From Gymnopilus junonius (taxonomy: Eukaryota > Basidiomycota > Agaricomycetes > Agaricales > Galerinaceae), in the NCBI GenBank assembly GCA_015501075.1, contig JADNYJ010000211.1, positions 1-63,051 of the forward strand: DNA of 63,051 nucleotides, written 5' to 3'. The position numbers and the translations under genes are program-made. Shown piece by piece: positions 11,292 to 23,068 of this stretch (position 1 is its first letter; every line of letters begins with the position of its first letter). The notes beneath the pieces were generated by a model. That model worked only from the letters and a program-made list of their open reading frames with translations. It ran no database searches and was not told where the DNA came from.

Positions 11292-14221
11292 ATGCCATTA
11301 TATCCATCCGCGGAAGAATTTTCAAGTACCGTCTTCGATTACATAGTTATCGGTACATTTCGTCGCCCATTTTTTCTTCGTAAAGTTTCTGACATTGTTA
11401 TAACTTATAGGTGGTGGAAATGCAGGTGTTCCGCTGGCCGTTCGGTAAGTCGCCTTCCTGAAATGACCGTTTCTCAGTAACAGTTGAAATTCTTTGGATT
11501 TCCATAGCCTGGCAGAAGACCGTAGTGCAAGGGTTGGTCTACTAGAGGCTGGCTCTATGGTTTCAGATGATCCTTTAATCACGCAGCCAAGTATAATTTC
11601 CCAAGTCGTTGTTCGTGCCATTGTTCACATCCATGTGCAGAGGCAATAGCGATGGCAACCGGCAATCCTACCTTCGACTGGTGCTTTAAAACCGAACCCC
11701 AGAAACACCTGGGTCAACGCTCTATTCCAGTTCCACGGTTCGTAGGTTCATGTCAGTATTGTTCATTTCATGTCCTGATCGGTTGACAGAGGCAAGGGTC
11801 TTGGAGGGACCTCACTACTACATTATCTAGCCTGGGATCGAGCTTCCAAGCAGGAGTATGACTCATGGAAGCACTTTTCCGACCCTGAGGGGGGCTGGGA
11901 TTGGGATTCGTTACTTCCGTATTTTAAGAAAGCCGAAAATGCGAGCGCATCTCAGGCGGGCTTTGACCCATATCCAGCTGTTTCACTCCCCGATGCCCAG
12001 ATTACTCGTGAAGGAACCCCACACGAAGAAGTATGTGGATTGGATGGTCCTGTAAAGGTTCGTAACGGTGTCACTTTTATTTATTTAATTTAATTGGTAA
12101 CGTACTGGGATTCTGCACAGACCTCTTACAATGTTCTTTACACTGATATTATGGCACCCGCTATCAAAGCCTTTAATTCGCTAGGTGCGCCAACCAATGC
12201 GAACGGGGTGCGTACATTGCTTCTTTTAATTGAAGGTCCATGCATGTCATTTAACATTCCTCTATACAGTACGGTGGTGAGACGGATGGAGTGAAGAATT
12301 TGAAGAGAACCGTAGACAAGGATTCTGGGACGCGCGTCAGCTCCGCTTCAGCATACCTTGACCTCGCGAAGGAGTTTGACAACCTTCATATCCTTACTAA
12401 CGCGATGGTATGACCATTCTTTTTACTTTCTTTCTCAGCTGTCATTCACTTGCTTTTGTAGGTTACAAAGCTCCTCTTCGAGACATCACTCGATGATCAA
12501 GGAAATCACGTTGTGCGAGGTGCTGAAATCTCTGTCCATGGAGAACATTACACCACACTTGCCGCAAAAGAAGTTGTACTTTGCTGTGGCTCGGTGCAAA
12601 CCCCGCAAGTGTTGGAATTGTCAGGTGCTTATTTGATTGTGGGCTATGTTTCGTGTCGTTCCTGACCTTTTTATTTTGTAGGCATTGGAAATGCATCCCT
12701 TCTTAAATCCCTTGGTATCCCTTGTCGCGTTGATCTGTCTGGGATCGGAGAGAATTTGTTTGTACGTCATGATGTCAATGATAAAAATGTCGTTATTAAT
12801 CTAGTCCTTTTAGGATCGTATTTTTACACCCACCCAGTTCCTCCTCCGTCCAGATGTCAGAACGTTTGGTGTGTATTTGTTTCTGATCTCAGAGAAAAGC
12901 TCTAGAACTGAACCTCACGTAGATGAGTTCAGGAACAATCCAACGTTCTTAGCTGAGGAAACAGCTAAATAGTGCGCTGTTTACTTTGGCCGTTCGTTTT
13001 TTCAACAAACTCATGCCACTATAGTGAATCATCTGGTCAAGGATGGATCGCCGCCTCTGATTCGATTGTCGTATACAATCCTCTTCATAGAGTTGTCGGG
13101 GAGACGAAATTTCCGCCGTTCATGAAGTCTCTCAAAGACTCGATCTCGGCTGCAAAGGAATCTAACTCTTTAACCCCTCTTCAAATCGAGCAGTACCAGG
13201 TCCAATTGAAATGGTTGGAGAAGAATCCAGTACCGAACCTAGAGACAATGATATTTTCTAAAGGACTTGTTGCTCCTGTAGCAGGCAGATCCTACTTTGT
13301 AATGTTGACTGGTGTCCAGGTTTTTAGTTAACTCACACTCTGGGATGCCGTTGATGCTGATAAATTCTCCATTCCTCCTAGCACCCGTTCAGTCGTGGCT
13401 CAATCGTGCGTTTTCATCAGAGTTGATTCCTAAAGGATTCAAAGATCATAATATACATCTTTCGCCAGCATATTACGACCGCTGACCCCTTTCAACCTCC
13501 AAAAATCGATCCAAATTATTTGAGCAACGACTTTGGTTGGCTGCTAATTTTACAACATCTGATTTTGCCCTAATACCTGACCGCAGATACCGAAGTCCTT
13601 GCCGCTGGGTTCAGATTCATAGAGAAGGTCACTGAAGTAAGCCACTTGAAGGACATAATCGAAGCACAGACGGTTCCTCCCGTACCGTTAACAAAAGAAC
13701 AATTGATTGAGTTGATCGTATTCCTCCATTTGTGCCGAGTAAGGAAACTCACAAAACTCAAGGTTTATTCAGCAGTCTTTATTTGTGAGTCGCTGGCCGT
13801 TCACGCTTGAATGTGTATCACGCTCAATAGTTATCCCAGAGCGGTGGCCACCTCATGGGTGCGTGGATAAGCCATTTTGGCTGCTTATTGTAGCTGATGC
13901 GTCTAATCCTTACGGATCAAAGGAACCGCTTCATTAGCTCGCCGAGATTTAGGAGGTTGACAAATTTGTGCTGTCTAAAGAATGGTTCTAACGCTACCGT
14001 TAGGGGTCGTTGATAACAAGCTGAAGGTCTATGGCACCAGCAACCTTCGCGTTGCTGATGCCAGTATTGTCCCCATTCCAATGGCCACACACATCCAAGC
14101 AACTATATTGCAATTGCAGAAAAGGTATGTTCATCAAACTATGAAGACATTTCCTTGACGTCTTTTTTTTTTCTTCGACTTTCAGGCAGCAGATCTTATC
14201 AAAGATGACCACAAGATGTAG
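11292..14221 (+). CDS. GMC oxidoreductase 1 (FAD-dependent, aryl-alcohol-oxidase-like)
   Basis: A glucose-methanol-choline family flavoenzyme that oxidises an alcohol or sugar; no signal peptide is seen, so possibly intracellular. The N-terminus carries FDYIVIGGGNAG (GxGxxG FAD motif) and LLEAG; GMC signature 1 is GKGLGGTSLLHYLAWDRASK and signature 2 is CCGSVQTPQVLELSG. The C-terminal part has HPFSRGSIHITTADP, GGHLMGTASLARRDLGGVVD (first catalytic His) and VPIPMATHIQAT (second His). More than a dozen short introns interrupt it. Near 14105 one base is missing relative to GMC2 (ATATTGCA against a frame reading VYAIAEK), shifting the last about 15 codons. It is the upstream member of a tandem pair, next to SDR genes. 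Confidence 0.85.
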
Positions 14222-14765
14222 ATCCGATCACGGCTTAGCAAGCTTCAAACCCAGTTTATTGTCTATCGATCCATGAGTTTGACGAGCAACATTTGTAACC
14301 TCGTTTATCCGTGAATGGCACACTTTTTGTCTCTTTGATCCCATGGACGAGAATTTAACAAAGTTTCACCGAATGCTCATAAAACAATATCGAAAACAGA
14401 AGACACAGCGTTGTGTTTAAGGCATCAGGTATTTCTTCTGTCACTTTCCCAGACCAGATACTCTCCTTTGCCCTGCTTACATGCTCTTGGGTCTTGTTCA
14501 GGTTTACACAATCTATCGGAGCCCGACGGAGCCCGTTGAGTGGTGTTTTCGATGAATGCTCTGAAACCAAACGCAACATATAGCACCCCGAACGTCTGTG
14601 ACAAATGATTATTTTTCTTCTCGTTTACGAGCGCCCAGCTCTGATAAGCGATCCTTTGTGGATGGCATGGTCATGATGAAAATTTCCGTTTACCACGTGG
14701 GTCCGCTCATATAATAAGACAGCAATTCTCAAGGTCCACAATAATACTTCCTACTGTTCTTCCTG
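14222..14765. other. Intergenic between the two GMC genes
   Basis: About 540 bp with no supported gene. It ends in sequence resembling the upstream region of GMC1 (the shared stretch 'caattctcaaggtccac' before both starts), so the promoter was duplicated with the gene. Confidence 0.5.
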
Positions 14766-17674
14766 ATGCCTCATTCCCGTCTGCGTAAGAATTCTCGAAT
14801 GACGTCTTTGATTACCTAGTTATCGGTATTTCCAACGGCCTTCTGTCTTTGCGAAGTCTCTGACATTGTTATAGGTGGTGGAAATGCAGGTCTTCCACTG
14901 GCCGTTCGGTAGGTTGTCCTTACGAAGTGGACGTCGCGGCCTCAATAGCAATTATTTTGATAGCTTGGCTGAGAATCGTGTCGCGAAAGTCGGTCTACTG
15001 GAGGCTGGATCTGTGGTTGAGGATGATCCTCTAATCACACATCCAAGTATGATTTTCACATGCAACGTCCGCCTCATCATTCCATCCATGAGCAGAGGAA
15101 ATCGGGATGGCTGCCGGCAATCCCAAATTCGACTGGTGTTTCAAAAGCGAACCTCAAGAACATACAGGCCAACGCTCTATTCAAGTTCCACGGTTCGTGA
15201 TACTTAGTTGAATAGTTTATTTCACTTTCTCATCTATTCACAGGGGAAAGGGCCTTGGAGGAACGACAGTGCTCAATTACTTGGCCTGGGATCGAGCATC
15301 CAAGGAAGAGTATGACTCTTGGAAACACTTTTCAGACCCAGAGGGGGCCTGGGATTGGGACTCATTACTTCCATATTTCAAGAAATCTGAAAATGCCAGC
15401 GAAACTAGGACGGCCTCTGACCCGTACACATCTATGTCACTTCCCGATGCTGAGATCATTCGCGAAGGAATTCCAAGCGAAGATACATCTGGATACGATG
15501 GGCCTATCAAAGTTCGTAACGAAGTGTCTTTCTACTTTATTTTACTAATAACCTACTACATGTTCTTCCACAGACCTCTTATAATACTCTCTATACAGAC
15601 GTTATGGCGCCCGCTATCAAAGCCTTTAATTCGATAGGAATTCCAACTAATGTGAATGGGGTACGTATGCTATTGTTAAGGCCAAGCAAGGCATCCCTGA
15701 CTTGTCTTTCAGTATGGTGGTAAGACCGATGGAGTGAAGAATTTGAAGAGAACCGTTGATAAGGATTCTGGGATGCGCATTAGCTCTGCTTCGGCATACC
15801 TTTCCAGGGCGTTTGATAATCTTTATGTTCTTACAAATGCAATGGTATGATCACTGTTTTCATATGCATTTTCGAACATGACTTTTCACTTGCCTTCGTA
15901 GGTTACAAAGCTTGTCTTCGAGACAGCCCTTGATGCTCAAGGAAATCATATTGCACGAAGCGCAGAATTCTCCGTCAATGGAGAAAACTACACTGCATCT
16001 GTTAAAAAAGAAGTTATACTCTGCTGCGGAGCGGTGCAGACCCCCCAAGTGTTGGAGTTATCAGGTGCTCCTTCGAATGTTGGCTGACTTTAGTGGTTTC
16101 CCTGACCCCCTTATTCTGTAGGCATTGGCAATGTATCCCAACTTAAATCCCTCGGTATTCCTTGTCTCGTTGATCTACCTGGTGTGGGAGAGAATTTACA
16201 TGTACGCCATAATTTTCTGACAAAAATCTACTCTCCAATCAAATTCCTACAGGATCATGTTTTTACACCCATTCAATTCCTTCTCCATCCCGATGTTAAG
16301 ACGTTTGGTGAGTCTTCAAGATAATTCTAGAGCATGACATCCAGAACTAAGTTCGATATAGACGAATTCAGAAACAACCCAGAGTTTGTCGCTAATGAAA
16401 CAGTTAAATAGTGAGTCAATCATCATGGCTTCGCGCTGTTCAGGATCTTCATAAATGTTACAGCGAAACAGCAGGCGAAGGATGGATCGCAGCTACTGAT
16501 TCAACGGCAGTGTACAATCCTCTTCATAAAGCGGTTGGAGAGACGGAGTTTACGATGCTCATAAAGATTCTGAAAGATTTGATTTCAGCTGCAAAGCAAT
16601 CCAATACTTTAACTCCCCTCCAAATTGAGCAATATCATGTCCAATTGAGATGGTTGGAGAAGGAACGGGTACCTGACTTGGAGACAATTATATTCTCAAA
16701 AGGAATTGTTGCTCCTGAACCAGGCAGGTCTTACTTCGGAATGTTGACTGGTATTCAGGTAGGTCATTTCCATTTGACTTTAACCCTGCGACTTCTAACA
16801 AATCGCTTGTCAAATCATTTATCCCTCCTAGCACCCCTTCAGTCGTGGATCAATCGTGCGTTTTCTTAAATACAATCCATTTTCAGTGATTATAGTGCAC
16901 TACACCAGCACATCTCTTCCGCTAACCCATTTCAACCTCCAAAAATAAATCTGAATTATTTAGGCAACGACTTTGGTAGGCGACCAGTACTATAAATCTG
17001 CTTTATAATCCTTGGTCTTGATATTTCACCACAGATACGGAAATGCTTGTTGCTGGGTTCCGATTCATGGAGAAGGTCACTTCGGTTAGCTACCTAAAGG
17101 ATATAATCGAAGCACAGACGGTACCTCCTGCACCGTTACCGAAAGAACAATTGATTGGGTGAGCATACTTGTCTGCCTATGCCGATTAAAAAAACTAATA
17201 AATTTTAAGGTTTATTCGCAAGACCCTATCCGTGAGTTACTCCCTACTTATACATGCTTAAATATGCATACTTAATGATAACTTCAGAGCAGCGGCCATC
17301 TCATGGGTACGTTGATTAATCACCTGGGTTGCGCTATTCTAGCTCACGCGTCTGATCTCTGCCAATGACAGGGACAGCTCCATTAGCTCGCCGAGACCTG
17401 GGAGGTTAACAAATTCTAATTCCCGCCTGCACAAGACCCTCACTCCTTTTTAGGCGCCGTTGATAATAAACTTAAGGTCTACGGAACCAGTAACCTTCGC
17501 ATAGCTGATGTCAGTATCGTTCCCATTCCAATTGCCACGCATATTCAAGCCACCGTGTATGCAATAGCAGAAAAGGTACTATCTTTGAACTACTATCAGT
17601 CATTTACTTGACTATTCTTCTTACTATTCTTCTATCAGGCGGCTGACCTCATTAAGCATGATCACAAAATGTAG
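14766..17674 (+). CDS. GMC oxidoreductase 2, tandem paralogue with damaged 5' end
   Basis: Tandem duplicate of GMC1 with the same intron plan. It has GGGNAGLPLAVR, LLEAGSVVEDDP, GKGLGGTTVLNYLAWDRASK, CCGAVQTPQVLELSG, HPFSRGSIHISSANP, HLMGTAPLARRDLGG and VPIPIATHIQATVYAIAEK, ending ADLIKHDHKM with the stop at 17672-17674. The C-terminus is intact, unlike GMC1. The first exon is not: compared with GMC1 it lacks one base after the ATG at 14766, and a GAA codon reads TAA just before FDYLVIG. Either the start has moved, this copy is dead, or the base calls are wrong. The chemistry is expected to match GMC1. Confidence 0.8.
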
Positions 17675-18182
17675 ATTCAAGCAAAATGAGTCGGACTAGA
17701 AGCATTTTTAACTTTGTGTATTTAAGGGACTAGCAATCAAATTTTTACAATTTTTGTGTTTTCGATCTCAAGGGAGTGAATCAAATAGTTCGCTGGATAC
17801 TAACAAATTTAACTAAATCTTGAAGACAAAAGGACGAAAGCGAAAGAAGGAACAGGCTAACGAAAGTATGTAAGACACAAGTCTCCTACAAATTTGACAC
17901 CTTCGCTTGCTAATGTTTAATGAAGGTTCCGGGCTGTTATGGATCCAAGGACTGTACCTTAAAGAAAGGGCCTCGGATGTGATACGCTCAGTTTCCTATC
18001 TACCGACCATTGTTTTGAGTGGCAGAAAGGTGTTTAAATCCCGATCATATCTCCTTTTCCAAATCGACTAGATCGAGACTACATGTCGTCATTTACTACC
18101 TCTGAACTATAAAGACCTTCAAGGTCCCCTTTCACTCACTCCTCAATACAATTTCTGCGGTTTCGTATTCATCACTCTGACT
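17675..18182. promoter_or_regulatory. Intergenic and SDR-B promoter region
   Basis: No gene is supported. CTATAAAGACC near 18106 is a likely TATA box about 75 bp upstream of the SDR-B ATG, followed by a CT-rich leader. Confidence 0.4.
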
Positions 18183-19738
18183 ATGCCTACTGTTGAACCT
18201 TCAGGTTCCCGAGTCCTTGTGACTGGCGCTAATGGCTACATCGCAATGTGGGTCATTCGCGTGTTACTGGAACAGGGCTATATGATCCGAGGCGTCGTGC
18301 GATCGCTAGAGAAGGGAAAACACATAAAGGAGTATTTCAGCTCGTATGGCGACAAGATGGAGTTGTTTGTTGTTGAGGACATGGCGAAGGTGCGTCCCTT
18401 GTGGACATATTAGATGACCAATGTTGAGACAATCTCATCTAGGAAGGCGCGTTTGACGACGCAGTGAAGGACGTTGATGCGATTGAGCATTTGGCTACTC
18501 TCGTTACACTGTATGGTATCGATCCCGACGGTACTTGTTTCGTCTTTTATACGAGCAAGGGGCCTGACTTTTTGGTCGACAGAGTACATCAGGCCAGCTC
18601 TTCATGGTACACTCGGTGTCTTACAAAGTGCTCTCAAGTTTGGGCAAGCACCTGTTTCCTCGTAGCTCAAAATCAATTGATTACTCACCAGTGTTGTATC
18701 ATCCCCAGTGATAAGGTTAAGCGCATCATCATCACTTCATCAGTGGCTGCAATCTACAACCCAGTCACGGAACATACCGGTACGGTCACTTTTGACGAAA
18801 CGTCCTGGGGTGACGAAAACGTGGAAGTCGTGAAAGAGAAAGGGAGAGATGCAGGCCCCATAGCCAAATACAGCGCATCAAAGACTTTGGCGGAGAAAGG
18901 TGAGTGTCTTATCGCGTGATGGTTCGTCCTTACACTTTGGTTCCTAATGATGGGGCCTGAAGCCGCTTGGGATTTTTATAAGAAACATAAGAACGAAATT
19001 AAATGGGACATGCTCGCACTTCACCCCCCTTTCGTATGTTTATCATTGGTCAGTTCTCTGCGACCCTAATGAAATATCAAATACCAGGTTTTTGGTGTAA
19101 GTTGTATGACTCTCTTACTGGAACATTATTAATAAGGAAGTCTCTGTAGCCCACTCTTCAGAAAGTAAAAAAGCCTGACGACATGAACGCCTCCATGAAA
19201 AACTTCTTTTGGGATATGATAACCAAAGAGATGCCCGATGACGTCCTTCAGGATACCTTCAGCTTCGTTGATGTCCGCGATGTCGCTGATGCGCATGTGC
19301 TAGCGTTGAAAATTGCAAAGGCTGCAGGCGAGAGAATTGTTATCGCTAACAGTGTGTCTACACAATATCTGCCCAAGTCGAGAAATAAGTTTACTGAAGA
19401 CACTTGTTCCAGAATCCTCTACTTGGCAAGGCCTCCGTACGTCCATTTTCCCATCTCTTTGCGCTCAAACATCTTCATAGTCTTCCTTAGGTGACCTTAT
19501 TCAAAAACTTCAGCCCCAGTTATACACTTCCGGGATCCTCCCTCGCGGCAAGCCGGATTTGGATCAGATGATAAAGTTCAAGTATAACGCGGACAAAGGC
19601 ACACGGATCCTTGGTATGCAGTACATAAGCGAAGAGAAGATGGTCAGTGACGTATTGGCCGATTTTAAGGCAAGGGGATGGCTTGAAAAGAGAGCAGATG
19701 CTCTTTATCGAAAGGTGGAACCTGTTGCTGCAAACTGA
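18183..19738 (+). CDS. Extended SDR reductase B (intact)
   Basis: Best complete plus-strand member of the family. MPTVEPSGSRVLVTGANGYI carries the TGANGYIA nucleotide-binding motif. It continues VVRSLEKGKHIKEYFSSYGD, EGAFDDAVKDVDAIEH, KRIIITSSVAAIYNP, YSASKTLAEK (catalytic YxxxK), FVDVRDVADAHVLAL, GERIVIAN and LYTSGILPRGKPDLDQ, ending RKVEPVAAN with the stop at 19736-19738. The product is about 340 aa, as expected for NADPH-dependent reductases of the dihydroflavonol-reductase/methylglyoxal-reductase type. One intron, after KFG near 18649, appears to use a GC donor (gcaagc). The second motif reads HLATLVTLY instead of the HMASPV of D and E. Tandem neighbour of the decayed copy C. Confidence 0.85.
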
Positions 19739-19889
19739 AATTTTTGTGATTATTACTTACAGTCAGTATTTAACTGTTCTGTCTGTATTAAGGACGCACC
19801 AGGTATGCACATGAGGTCGAGTATAACTCCTCTCGAATGCCGAAAGGGATTCAGAAACGAATCGGGAAAAGACAAGAGAGGAGAAAGAC

Positions 19890-21266
19890 AAGAGAGTCGT
19901 GCGATCGCTAGAGAAGGGAAAGGAGTATTTCAGCTCGTATGGCGACAGGCTGGAGTTGTTTGTTGTCGAGGACATGATGAAGGCGCGTCCTGGCGAAACA
20001 TAAATATTGGATGTTCATTGTTCAAACATACTTCCTAGGATGGCGCATTCGATGACGCAGTGAAGGACGTGGATGAAATTGAGCGTATGGCAGCTCTGGT
20101 CACCTTGAACGGCATCGAACCCGACGGTACTTGTCTTATCCCTTCAACGAGAGCGTAAAGACGTCGACCTAACTGTTGCGTTGGCGGAGTATATAAATCC
20201 AGCTCTGCAGGGGAAGCTCTGCGGGGGACACTCGGCAGCTTAGAAAGCGCTCTTAAATTTGGGCACGTATTCGTTTACTTAACGTCAATGGATTACTCAC
20301 CGGTGTTATACCATTTCCAGTGATAAGGTAAAGTGCATCAACATCACTTCCTCCGTGGCGGCAATCTACAACCCAGTCAAGGCACCTTTGGTGACCTTTG
20401 ATGAAATGTCCTGGGGTGACGACTACGTGGAAATTGTAAAAGAGATAGGGTAAGAGGCAGGCCCAATAGTCAAATAAAGCGCTTCAAAGACCTTAGCCGA
20501 GAAAGGTGAGTAAGCTTTCGTTCTTACACTTCGTTCTTGACGTCGAAGTTTCAAGCGGCTTGGGATTTTTATAAGAAACATAAGAACGAAGTCAAATGGG
20601 AGACATGGTCGGTCGCACTTCATCCCCCTATCGTATGTCTGTTTATTGAACAATTCTATACAGCCCTAACGAAACGTCAAATTTCAGGTTTTCGGTGTAA
20701 GTTAATCGCCCTCTCACTGGAATACCGTCAATGAAGACCCCTACAGCCCACCCTTCAAGAAGTAAAAACTCCCAGCGACATGAATGTCTCAATGAAAGAC
20801 TTCTTCTGGGACATGATAGCCACAGATATACCAGATGAGGTTCCCAAGGACACCTTCAGCTTCGTCGACGTTCGCGATATAGCTGCTGTGCATGTGGCGG
20901 CGATGAGAAAGGAAGAGGTTTCGGGAGAGAGGATCGTCATAGCGTATCAGTAACGTCTGCCTCAGTCGAGAAAGAGGCTCACTTTTGGCAAGAATCTTCT
21001 ACTTGGCAAGGACTCCATGCGTCCAAATTTTCACTCCTTGCGCTAACGAATTTTCATGGCTCTCCCTAGGTAACCTCATTCAAAGGATCCGGCCAGGTCT
21101 ATACACTTCCGGCATCCTTCCGCGCGGTAACCCAGATTTGGACCAGACTGTAACGTTCAAGTATAATGCGGACAAGGGCACAAGCGAAGAGAAAATGGTC
21201 GGTGATATATTGACTGATTTTGAGGCAAGGGGGCGGCTTGAAATGAGAGTTGATCCTCGTAATTAA
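19890..21266 (+). pseudogene. Decayed SDR copy C, tandem duplicate of SDR-B
   Basis: The sequence rejoins SDR-B homology at VVRSLEKGK (about 19895), so the start codon and the whole TGxxGxxG motif are missing. It then follows B exon by exon: SSYGDRLELFVVEDMMK, GAFDDAVKDVDEIERMAALV, ITSSVAAIYNPVK, SASKTLAEK, FVDVRDIAAVHVAA, GLYTSGILPRGNPDLDQ. Stops interrupt the frame around 20451-20480 (TAA after EIG, and again where Tyr of YxxxK would be). The C-terminal half is shortened after DKGT. It cannot make a working reductase. Confidence 0.85.
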
Positions 21267-21635
21267 ATGGTGGAGTTCTTTGATGAGTAGATTCAAGAAC
21301 CCACAGAAACTGCCCTGCGCATCGAAAATTGTGTTAACTCCTTGGCGTCGACTTGGTGATGGAATGTAAATCAACCATATATGTTTGGGGTATTGAACTG
21401 ATCTGTATGCTTGAATGTAGCCGCTTCTGAATGTTGAAAAGGGTTTAGAAACGAAAGCTGAAATTGGCTAAAAAGGACTCGGGAGACGACGTGAGGGTGG
21501 CCTGTCCACTTACGTAACGTTATAACCCACGTGCATTTTCCGTCTAGGGCATCTCTTTCTCACGGCCACAAAAAGTTGATACCGCTAGTCGTTGTCCATT
21601 TGCAACATTCTGTCCTTCTCTGTAATCTCCGTACC
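21267..21635. other. Intergenic
   Basis: About 370 bp between the SDR-C remnant and the next gene. Nothing is recognised beyond the probable promoter of the downstream gene. Confidence 0.45.
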
Positions 21636-22720
21636 ATGGCTCCACGAAAACGCACTCTTGATTCAGGCTCTGACTATGACTCTGATGCGCCCGAGGCAGT
21701 ACCACTTTCTCAATCAAAAAAAGAAATTCAAAAATTGGAGACGTCGCGCCAAAATGCTTTATTAGCCGAACGCCAGAGTAAGAAGACCCAAAACCGGGAG
21801 AAAGACAGGAAGTTGAAAGAGAGGGCGGAAGTGAATAGGACTTTAGGTAGAAAAGGAAAAGAAAAGGCAGAAGAGAAGGGAAAAAAGAAGGACGAGATGG
21901 ATGAAGAGGAGGAAGACAGTGATGGTGCCAACGAATTGGAAGCTAGGATGCTGCGCGCCATGAAAGAGGCGAACGACGAAGATGAGGGAAGTGATGACGA
22001 TGAAGATGTTAAAGGACTTGGGAGCATTGGACAGGATGGCGAGGAGGAAGAGGACGAGCTCGAGGACGGAAGTGAAGAAGATGAGCTCGACGAAGACGAT
22101 GAAGAAGACGATACAGAGGAAGATGGTGATGGCTTCTCAGGCTCAGGATCGGAGGAGGAAGACCTCCCACCGCCTTCGTCCTCAAAGAAGGCCAAAACGT
22201 CGACCAGACTCAACCCCGACCACCTCCCAGACGAACTCTTTGCGGCCGCATTCGCTTCCCAGTCCAGGAACAAACGAGCGCTGCGAGACGACTCAGAACC
22301 CGCTTCAAAAGGCAACAGAAAAGACAAGGCTCGACCCGCGAAGAAGCGCAAGACAAATCCAAAATCGCCAAAAGACCTTGTCGTTGGGTGTGTTCCTCTC
22401 CTCTTGGCTTTTTTTTTCGTGTTCTGAATATCGAGACTTCTTTTTATCTCAGGTCACGCTCGATCCGCGTTCTGCCTTCATCAACGAATCCCCCAACGCC
22501 GTCGACCCTGCCGTCTCGGAAAATAAACAAGTTCCTGGATCGCACGCTTGCTCTCAAAGGCGGGAAGCAAAGAGCAAAAGGTTGGGAACGCCGTCCAGGT
22601 TCGTCCTTTCTCGTTCTTATTTTATCAACAACGAATGCTCATTTTTCTACTTCTGTGACAGTCAACTTAGGTGTACTCAGGAGTGCTGCTGGCCCCGCTG
22701 TTAATTTCGTTAGAGGCTAA
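21636..22720 (+). CDS. Acidic/basic low-complexity nuclear-type protein, unknown function
   Basis: Three exons: 21636 to about 22387, about 22454 to 22600, and about 22662 to 22720, all in phase. The N-terminus is MAPRKRTLDSGSDYDSDAPE, followed by a Lys/Glu-rich probable coiled coil (residues about 30-110), a long Asp/Glu run (about 110-200), basic clusters (SSKKAKTS, RPAKKRKTNPKSPK) that look like nuclear localisation signals, and a conserved-looking C-terminus with PSRKINKFLDRTLALKGG and KGWERRP ending NFVRG. This composition is typical of nucleolar ribosome-biogenesis or chromatin proteins. I do not recognise the family with confidence. The C-terminal motif is the part to search. Confidence 0.75.
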
Positions 22721-23068
22721 TGTCTTCGCATTTGCCCGTAATGATTTATTCTATTTTGTTAGGCGAAAAATGTAAGCTATACCACAAAAGACCTTCCTGA
22801 ATTCCTCAATTATTATGCAGAGAGTAAGGCGCCATTCAAATTGAGGATCGTTTGGGGTCGTGTGGGCTCTTTGTGGCTCCACCTCCCTTGGTTTCCCCCA
22901 CGCTGTCCGTTATTCATGAGTCTTGACAAAAGAGGCATCATTAAACGAGCCCACGAGTTGAGGACTTAGGACCCCAAAAGCGTGTCCCGATTACTAATTG
23001 GTGAGGAACTAGATTAACAACCCGAGTGACTATCCGGGGTGTTCATCCTTCCCATCTTTTCCACCCCC
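22721..23068. other. Intergenic
   Basis: About 350 bp, no supported gene; contains the upstream region of the kinase-like gene. Confidence 0.4.

Noticed and set aside
21728..22351. 207-codon minus-strand frame, mostly serine
   Set aside because: It is the antisense shadow of the Asp/Glu-rich plus-strand gene at 21636-22720.
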